The notes under the pieces were generated by a model. The model was not told the DNA's origin. It did no database searches and saw nothing but the letters and a program-made list of their open reading frames with translations. A stretch of DNA of 64,000 bases from assembly GCF_008831075.1 (NCBI RefSeq), contig NZ_WBJX01000001.1, positions 1,002,515 to 1,066,514 of the forward strand, given 5' to 3'. Below are positions 60,170-64,000 of this stretch, piece after piece. Within the stretch, counting starts at the first letter, position 1. Every line of letters starts with the position of its first letter. The DNA comes from Pseudoclavibacter terrae. GTDB taxonomy: Bacteria > Actinomycetota > Actinomycetes > Actinomycetales > Microbacteriaceae. The position numbers and the translations under genes are program-made.

Positions 60170-60175
60170 AGGTTA
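60170..60175 (-). promoter_or_regulatory. -10 TAACCT of the phosphotransferase-like gene, leaderless
   Basis: Minus-strand TAACCT ends 6 nt before ATG 60163. Confidence 0.55.
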
Positions 60176-60229
60176 GGAGGCCGGGTCCAGGCTGAGCGAG
60201 TGCCACGCCCGCACAGCGCCGAGGCGACC

Positions 60230-60235
60230 TAGGAT
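60230..60235 (+). promoter_or_regulatory. -10 TAGGAT of nudC
   Basis: TAGGAT ends 10 nt before ATG 60246, so the leader is at most a few nt. It overlaps an upstream in-frame ATG (60234), which therefore cannot be used. Confidence 0.55.
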
Positions 60236-60245
60236 GAGTCCGCCT

Positions 60246-61196
60246 ATGAATCACTTCATGTCTCGTCTCCCCCTCGCCCAGCAGCAGACCGATCGCGACC
60301 ACGAACGTCGGAGCCAGCCCGGTCTCGTTCAGGCGCTCTTCGCCGACGACGCCACCCGCGTGCTCGTCCTGAGCGGAGGCAAGGCGCTCATGCGCTCCGA
60401 CGGCGACGGGCCGAAGCTCGAGCTGCTGGTCGCGACGAGCGAACGCGCGTCCGCGCTCGAGCCTGTCATCGGCGAGGCCATCTACCTCGGTCGCACACTG
60501 GCTGACGACGACGGACTGCCTCGGGGCACCTCCGTCGTCTCCATCAGCGTGGGCGAGCATCTCGCGGCCGCCCTCGAACCGGATGCGCGACTCTGGGCGG
60601 GGCTCATGGAGACCGCCGCGCACCTGGGCGCCCTGCATTGCGGGCTCTTCACCGAGGCGCTCGCCATCACGAACTGGCACGACACCCACGGGTTCTCGCC
60701 GCGAACGGGCTCCGCGACCAGCTCCGGCCTGGCCGGCTGGGTGCGCCAGGCGGAAGGTGAGTCGCATGTCAGCTTCCCTCGAACCGACGCCGCCATCATC
60801 GCGGCCGTCCTCGACCGGGACGATCGCATCCTGCTCGGCGCGAACGTGCGGTGGAACCCGCGACGCTTCTCGCTCCTGGCGGGCTTCGTCGAGCCGGGGG
60901 AGTCGTTCGAGGCCGCCGTCGCCCGGGAGATCTACGAGGAAGCGAGAGCGCACGTCGTCGAACCGAGGTACCTGGGTTCGCAGCCGTGGCCGTTCCCCGC
61001 GAGCATCATGGTCGGCTTCACCGCCAAGCTCCACCCGGACCAGGACCCGGCGAGCGTCGAGCCGGACAACGACGAGATCGTCGAGCTCGGCTGGTTCACT
61101 CGAGACGAGGTGCGCGCCATCGAGGATCGACTCCCCGGGCCCACCTCGATCGCTCGCGCGATCATCGATGCGTGGCTCAGTGGTCACCTCGACTGA
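60246..61196 (+). CDS. nudC: NAD(+) diphosphatase / NAD-decapping Nudix hydrolase
   Basis: 316-residue Nudix enzyme that splits NADH or removes NAD caps from RNA. The Nudix box is GFVEPGESFEAAVAREIYEE (last Gly of the consensus replaced) and the NudC-specific SQPWPFPAS lies downstream. The zinc-ribbon cysteines of E. coli NudC are replaced: the segment reads HGFSPRTGSAT, then GWVRQAEGESHVSFPRTD, with no Cys, as in a number of actinobacterial homologues. Start ATG 60246, close behind the -10; ATG 60258 is an alternative. uvrD2 begins within its last codons. Confidence 0.92.
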   Translation: MNHFMSRLPLAQQQTDRDHERRSQPGLVQALFADDATRVLVLSGGKALMRSDGDGPKLELLVATSERASALEPVIGEAIYLGRTLADDDGLPRGTSVVSISVGEHLAAALEPDARLWAGLMETAAHLGALHCGLFTEALAITNWHDTHGFSPRTGSATSSGLAGWVRQAEGESHVSFPRTDAAIIAAVLDRDDRILLGANVRWNPRRFSLLAGFVEPGESFEAAVAREIYEEARAHVVEPRYLGSQPWPFPASIMVGFTAKLHPDQDPASVEPDNDEIVELGWFTRDEVRAIEDRLPGPTSIARAIIDAWLSGHLD

Positions 61197-62952
61197 TTCG
61201 GAGACACCCGCGCAGGCCTCGACGGCAGACGTCAGCCTGCTCGCCTCCCTCAACGACGCGCAGCGTGAGGCCGCGCTGGCGCTGGTCGGACCTGTCTGCA
61301 TCCTCGCCGGCGCTGGGACGGGCAAGACCCGCACCATCACGCACCGCATCGCCTACGGCATCCGCGCAGGCGTGTACGACCCGTCCCGTGTGCTCGCGCT
61401 GACCTTCACCTCGAAGGCGGCGGGTGAGTTGCGCGGACGCCTCCGCGACCTCGGAGCCTCCGGCGTCGCCGCTCGAACATTCCACGCCGCCGCGCTGAGC
61501 CAGCTCGGCTTCTTCTGGCCGCACACCGTCGGCGGACCCGCGCCGGCGATCGTGAAGGGCAAGGGGAGGCTCATCGCCGAGGCCGCCGAGCGCATCCGCC
61601 TCCGCCTCGACCCGGCCGGGGTGCGGGACATGGCGACGGAGATCGAATGGCGCAAGGTGCGCGAGCTCTCGCTCGAGGAGTACGCGATCCAGCTGCGAAC
61701 GACGAGATCGCTGCCGAAGGGGGTCGGCGATGACGCGGCGCTCGCGCTGCTGCAAGCCTACGAGGACATCAAGGACGAGCGTCGGCAGATGGACTTCGAG
61801 GACGTCCTCCTCGCCACCGTCGGCATGCTCGAGCTCGAACCGTGGGTGACCCAGCGTGTTCGTGAGCAGTACCGGTTCTTCGTCGTCGACGAGTACCAGG
61901 ACGTCTCGCCGCTGCAGCAGCGGCTGCTGCAGCTGTGGCTCGGCGAGCGACGCGAGCTGTGCGTCGTCGGCGATGCGGCGCAGACGATCTACTCGTTCGC
62001 CGGGGCGTCCAGCTCGTTCTTGACGGGGTTCCCCGAACGCTATCCGGACGCGCGAGTCGTGCGCCTCGAGGACAACTACCGCTCGACGTCCGCGATCATC
62101 GCCGTCGCCAACGAGGTCGCGCGTCACGTGCCATACGCGCTCACGCTCGAGCCGGCCGCCGAGACACCGAGGCGAGAGCCGCTGCCAGAGGTCCTGCAGT
62201 TCCACGATGACGATGATGAGGCGCGCGGGGTCGTGCACCGCATCGGCGAGGATCTCCGCGGCGGCATCCCGATCGAGAGCATCGCCGTGCTGTACCGGAC
62301 GAACGTGCAGGCCGCCGCCGTGGAACGGGCCCTGCAGGACGCGGGGATCGCGTACTCGGCCATCGGGCAGCGCCGGTTCTTCGAGCAGCCGGAGGTGCGC
62401 CAGGCGCTCAGCGCACTGCGCGCCGCCGTCATGCAGGAGACCGAGGGGCCCCTGTTCCAGGCGGTCAGTGACGTGCTCCGCGACCTCGGGTGGACGCACG
62501 AACCGCCCGCCGACTCCGGCGCGCTCCGCGACCGGTGGAACTCGTGGGACGCGCTTCTGCGGCTGGCCGACGCACAGCCGCACGGCACGAAGCTCGCCGA
62601 GTTCTCGGCCGAGCTGCAGCAGCGGGCCAAGATGCAGTACGAGCCGGAGCTGCGAGCCGTGACGCTCTCGAGCATCCACGCGGCGAAGGGGCTCGAGTGG
62701 GACAGCGTCACGATCATCGGGGCGAGCGAGGGCCTGCTGCCCATCTGGTACGCCGAGTCGCAGGCTGAGCTCGACGAGGAACGGCGCCTGCTGTACGTGG
62801 CCGTCACGCGCGCACGGAAGCGGCTTCGCCTGACACATGCGCAGTTCGGGGGGAGACGCGACGCGGAGCGCCCTGCGTCCCGGTTCCTGGCAGAGCTCGG
62901 CACCCGCATTCGGCGTGGAACGAACGGCGCGTTCGGTGGACCTCGCCGCTGA
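61180..62952 (+). CDS. uvrD2: UvrD2-like superfamily 1A DNA helicase, short form
   Basis: 590-residue DNA helicase: Q motif LNDAQREA (25-32), Walker A GAGTGKT (44-50), LTFTSKAAGELRGR (Ia), VVDEYQDVS with D237 (II), VGDAAQTIYSFAGA (III), RLEDNYRST (IV), SSIHAAKGLEWD (V) and YVAVTRARKRL (VI). Mycobacterial UvrD2 (about 700 residues) carries a four-cysteine module and an HRDC domain after the motor; here the chain ends soon after ERPASRFLAEL, so both are absent. The start is uncertain: GTG 61180 or ATG 61168, both overlapping the end of nudC. The last 149 bases overlap the convergent ThiF-like gene. Confidence 0.92.
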   Translation: MVTSTDSETPAQASTADVSLLASLNDAQREAALALVGPVCILAGAGTGKTRTITHRIAYGIRAGVYDPSRVLALTFTSKAAGELRGRLRDLGASGVAARTFHAAALSQLGFFWPHTVGGPAPAIVKGKGRLIAEAAERIRLRLDPAGVRDMATEIEWRKVRELSLEEYAIQLRTTRSLPKGVGDDAALALLQAYEDIKDERRQMDFEDVLLATVGMLELEPWVTQRVREQYRFFVVDEYQDVSPLQQRLLQLWLGERRELCVVGDAAQTIYSFAGASSSFLTGFPERYPDARVVRLEDNYRSTSAIIAVANEVARHVPYALTLEPAAETPRREPLPEVLQFHDDDDEARGVVHRIGEDLRGGIPIESIAVLYRTNVQAAAVERALQDAGIAYSAIGQRRFFEQPEVRQALSALRAAVMQETEGPLFQAVSDVLRDLGWTHEPPADSGALRDRWNSWDALLRLADAQPHGTKLAEFSAELQQRAKMQYEPELRAVTLSSIHAAKGLEWDSVTIIGASEGLLPIWYAESQAELDEERRLLYVAVTRARKRLRLTHAQFGGRRDAERPASRFLAELGTRIRRGTNGAFGGPRR

Positions 62953-63724
62953 CGGCGTCGACATTCCAGGAGTCAGCGCCGCAGTCTGCTGACCCAGGTC
63001 CGTCGGCGAGCCAGGATGCGACCGATCTCGTCACGAGACTGCGCACGATCTCTCGAGTGGACCGTTGCAGTGGGACCCGGTCGTTGACGGCGAGCTGGGT
63101 GGCGATGGCCGCCCAGGCGAGGTCCGCGTCGAGTCGGTGCAGGTCGTCGCAGCGCACGCACGGTGTGCGACCGGGCACGACGAACGGTCCGATGGTCGCC
63201 CCGAGGTCCTCGGCGATGACGGCGAGGTGCGGGACGTCGTCGGCCATGAGGGGCGCGTATCGCCGTGGCGGCAGGACGTAGTCGGCGCAGTCGACGACGA
63301 CCCCGATCTCTGCGGGTCTCGGAGGCCGGTAGTCGGCTCCGGCACGCCTCACGGTGCATCCGAGCGTCGCGATGTGCTCGGCGAGGTCGTCGCCCGCGAC
63401 GGTGCCCCGAACCAGGACGACCGGAGGGCGCCGCGCTCCACCCCGCGCGGATCTCGTTGTGCGTCTGCGCGGCGAGGCCGGCGCCACCTCGAACAGCGGG
63501 CTGACGGCGTCCAGCAGGTCGCGCACTTCGGCACCGCTCAGCCCGAGTCGGGCGCCACGCGCCTGGAACTGCTCGAGCGTGCCCTGCTGACGCAGCGATT
63601 CGAGGAAGCGCTCGGCTCCCGTGGTCGGTGCGTCGATGACCGCGCGAGCGGTGACCCCGCCGAGCTGGAGCGCCGTGGGGGAGCGCCACACGATCGGTAC
63701 GCCGGGAGGCAGTCGGAGGTCCAT
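62804..63724 (-). CDS. ThiF/E1-like protein (TOMM cyclodehydratase N-domain type), overlapping uvrD2
   Basis: 306 residues. The middle (VVLVRGTVAGDDLAEHIATL; VVVDCADYVLP; IGPFVVPGRTPCVRCDDLHR) matches the ThiF-like proteins related to bacteriocin cyclodehydratase domains that lie beside uvrD2 and a zinc metalloprotease in many actinobacteria. The Rossmann glycines are poor, so adenylation is doubtful. The likely zinc site is C189/C192 with C273/C275 (HAECGC). The latter two codons lie at 62908-62900, inside the antisense 3' end of uvrD2, so the tail-to-tail overlap is real at least that far. CATGAT ends 6 nt before the ATG. Confidence 0.82.
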   Translation of the reverse strand: MDLRLPPGVPIVWRSPTALQLGGVTARAVIDAPTTGAERFLESLRQQGTLEQFQARGARLGLSGAEVRDLLDAVSPLFEVAPASPRRRTTRSARGGARRPPVVLVRGTVAGDDLAEHIATLGCTVRRAGADYRPPRPAEIGVVVDCADYVLPPRRYAPLMADDVPHLAVIAEDLGATIGPFVVPGRTPCVRCDDLHRLDADLAWAAIATQLAVNDRVPLQRSTREIVRSLVTRSVASWLADGPGSADCGADSWNVDAVSGEVHRTRRSFHAECGCRALPGTGTQGAPRRVSPRTAHVSGEAASVRA

Positions 63725-63730
63725 GCGGAG

Positions 63731-63736
63731 ATCATG
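63731..63736 (-). promoter_or_regulatory. -10-like CATGAT of the ThiF-like gene, leaderless
   Basis: Minus-strand CATGAT ends 6 nt before ATG 63724. Confidence 0.45.
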
Positions 63737-63784
63737 CTGGAACTGGCGGGACCACGCAGGAGTTCTCCACAGGGAAGCTGCGGC

Positions 63785-63810
63785 GCGGCCGGGGGATCGA
63801 GCCCGGCCGC
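63785..63810 (-). terminator. terminator behind the metalloprotease gene
   Basis: GCGGCCGGG pairs with CCCGGCCGC, 9 bp, loop 8 nt; it lies between the end of the metalloprotease gene and the ThiF-like gene, both on the minus strand. Confidence 0.55.
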
Positions 63811-63822
63811 GGCCGCGGCCAG

Positions 63823-64000
63823 CTAGCTGGCGGGCTTGTCGCCGCCCTCGGGTGCATCGCCGAAGGCCGTGGGGTCGTCGAGGAACTTCGCGAGCGCCTC
63901 GTCGTACTCGTCGGCCGGGAGCTCACCGAAGCCGAGCCTCGTCACCAGGGCCTCCGGGTGGTCGATGTCCTCACTGGTGGGGAGGGCGTCGAAGTGCGCC
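63823..64000 (-). CDS. C-terminus of a zinc-dependent metalloprotease (DUF2342-type), cut by the window end
   Basis: Only the last 58 codons are inside the window. The visible end (HFDALPTSEDIDHPEALVTR, then LGFGELPADEYDEALAKF and a short acidic tail) resembles the C-terminal end of the actinobacterial zinc-dependent metalloproteases once annotated as F420-biosynthesis-associated, which usually lie next to the ThiF-like gene and uvrD2. The metal-binding HExxH part is outside the window, so the call rests on this short stretch and on synteny. Confidence 0.6.
   Translation of the reverse strand, partial: AHFDALPTSEDIDHPEALVTRLGFGELPADEYDEALAKFLDDPTAFGDAPEGGDKPAS

Noticed and set aside
60234-60245. 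ATG at 60234 as the start of nudC
   Set aside because: It overlaps the -10 hexamer TAGGAT (60230-60235), so it would not be transcribed from that promoter.
1-64000. tRNA, rRNA, CRISPR arrays, insertion sequences, attachment sites or replication origin
   Set aside because: I looked for clover-leaf ends, regularly spaced repeats, transposase motifs with inverted repeats, and DnaA-box clusters and saw none that I could support.

Overview
The window is high-GC, gene-dense DNA from an actinobacterium, most likely order Micrococcales and probably family Microbacteriaceae (an inference from gene content and synteny; I cannot fix the genus). The indicators are an AdnA/AdnB-type helicase-nuclease pair next to NudC, a UvrD2-like helicase, DUF3107, an RhlE-like DEAD-box helicase and a ferritin-like protein, which is the same neighbourhood as the mycobacterial Rv3195-Rv3211 region; a DUF3117 protein; lysine synthesis through succinylated intermediates (dapC, dapD, dapE); and many genes whose -10-like hexamer sits about 6 nt before the start codon, the layout of leaderless transcripts. 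I count 56 protein genes, two of them cut by the window edges. I see no tRNA, rRNA, CRISPR array, insertion sequence or prophage, and no gene-free stretch longer than 300 bases.

Layout. 1-3 kb: end of a lipoprotein gene, the ATPase ychF and a mismatch uracil/thymine glycosylase. 3-10 kb: the least ordinary part, with a multi-repeat protein of unknown function facing away from a DUF7738/DUF6892-like protein, a helical-solenoid protein and a translationally coupled HSP90-family ATPase. 10-17.5 kb: small accessory proteins (reductase-like, DUF1801-like, two VOC proteins, DUF2695, DksA-like), an FAD oxidoreductase coupled to a photolyase of the FeS clade that has no cysteines, and an MFS transporter. 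17.5-21.5 kb: Tat/Rieske lipoprotein, malQ, a lipoprotein and a CPBP protease. 21.7-29 kb: an oligopeptide-type ABC uptake operon with an unusually long first permease, a run of hairpins behind the binding-protein gene, and an antisense PH-like gene inside the operon. 29-38 kb: typA, membrane protein, ferredoxin fdxA, dapC, citrate synthase, dapD, dapE and a PIG-V-like membrane glycosyltransferase. 38-49 kb: lipoprotein, superoxide dismutase, DUF3117, O-methyltransferase, tatB, an MgtE-N/CBS - DUF1003 - Mrp operon, general stress protein, aminopeptidase P, EEP hydrolase, PHP phosphoesterase. 49-64 kb: the DNA-repair neighbourhood, ending in a ThiF-like protein and the C-terminus of a zinc metalloprotease.

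How genes work together. dapC, dapD and dapE provide three consecutive steps of diaminopimelate/lysine synthesis; dapD and dapE diverge from one 74-bp spacer and both look leaderless. AdnA and AdnB should form one double-strand-break resection machine and are coupled by ATGA. The peptide ABC operon holds binding protein, two permeases and a fused double ATPase. Short overlaps of the GTGA/ATGA type tie fdxA to its upstream membrane protein and to dapC, Rieske to malQ, the solenoid protein to HSP90, and DUF1003 to mrp. Convergent pairs usually share one strong bidirectional hairpin terminator; the exception is uvrD2/ThiF, which overlap tail to tail by 149 bp.
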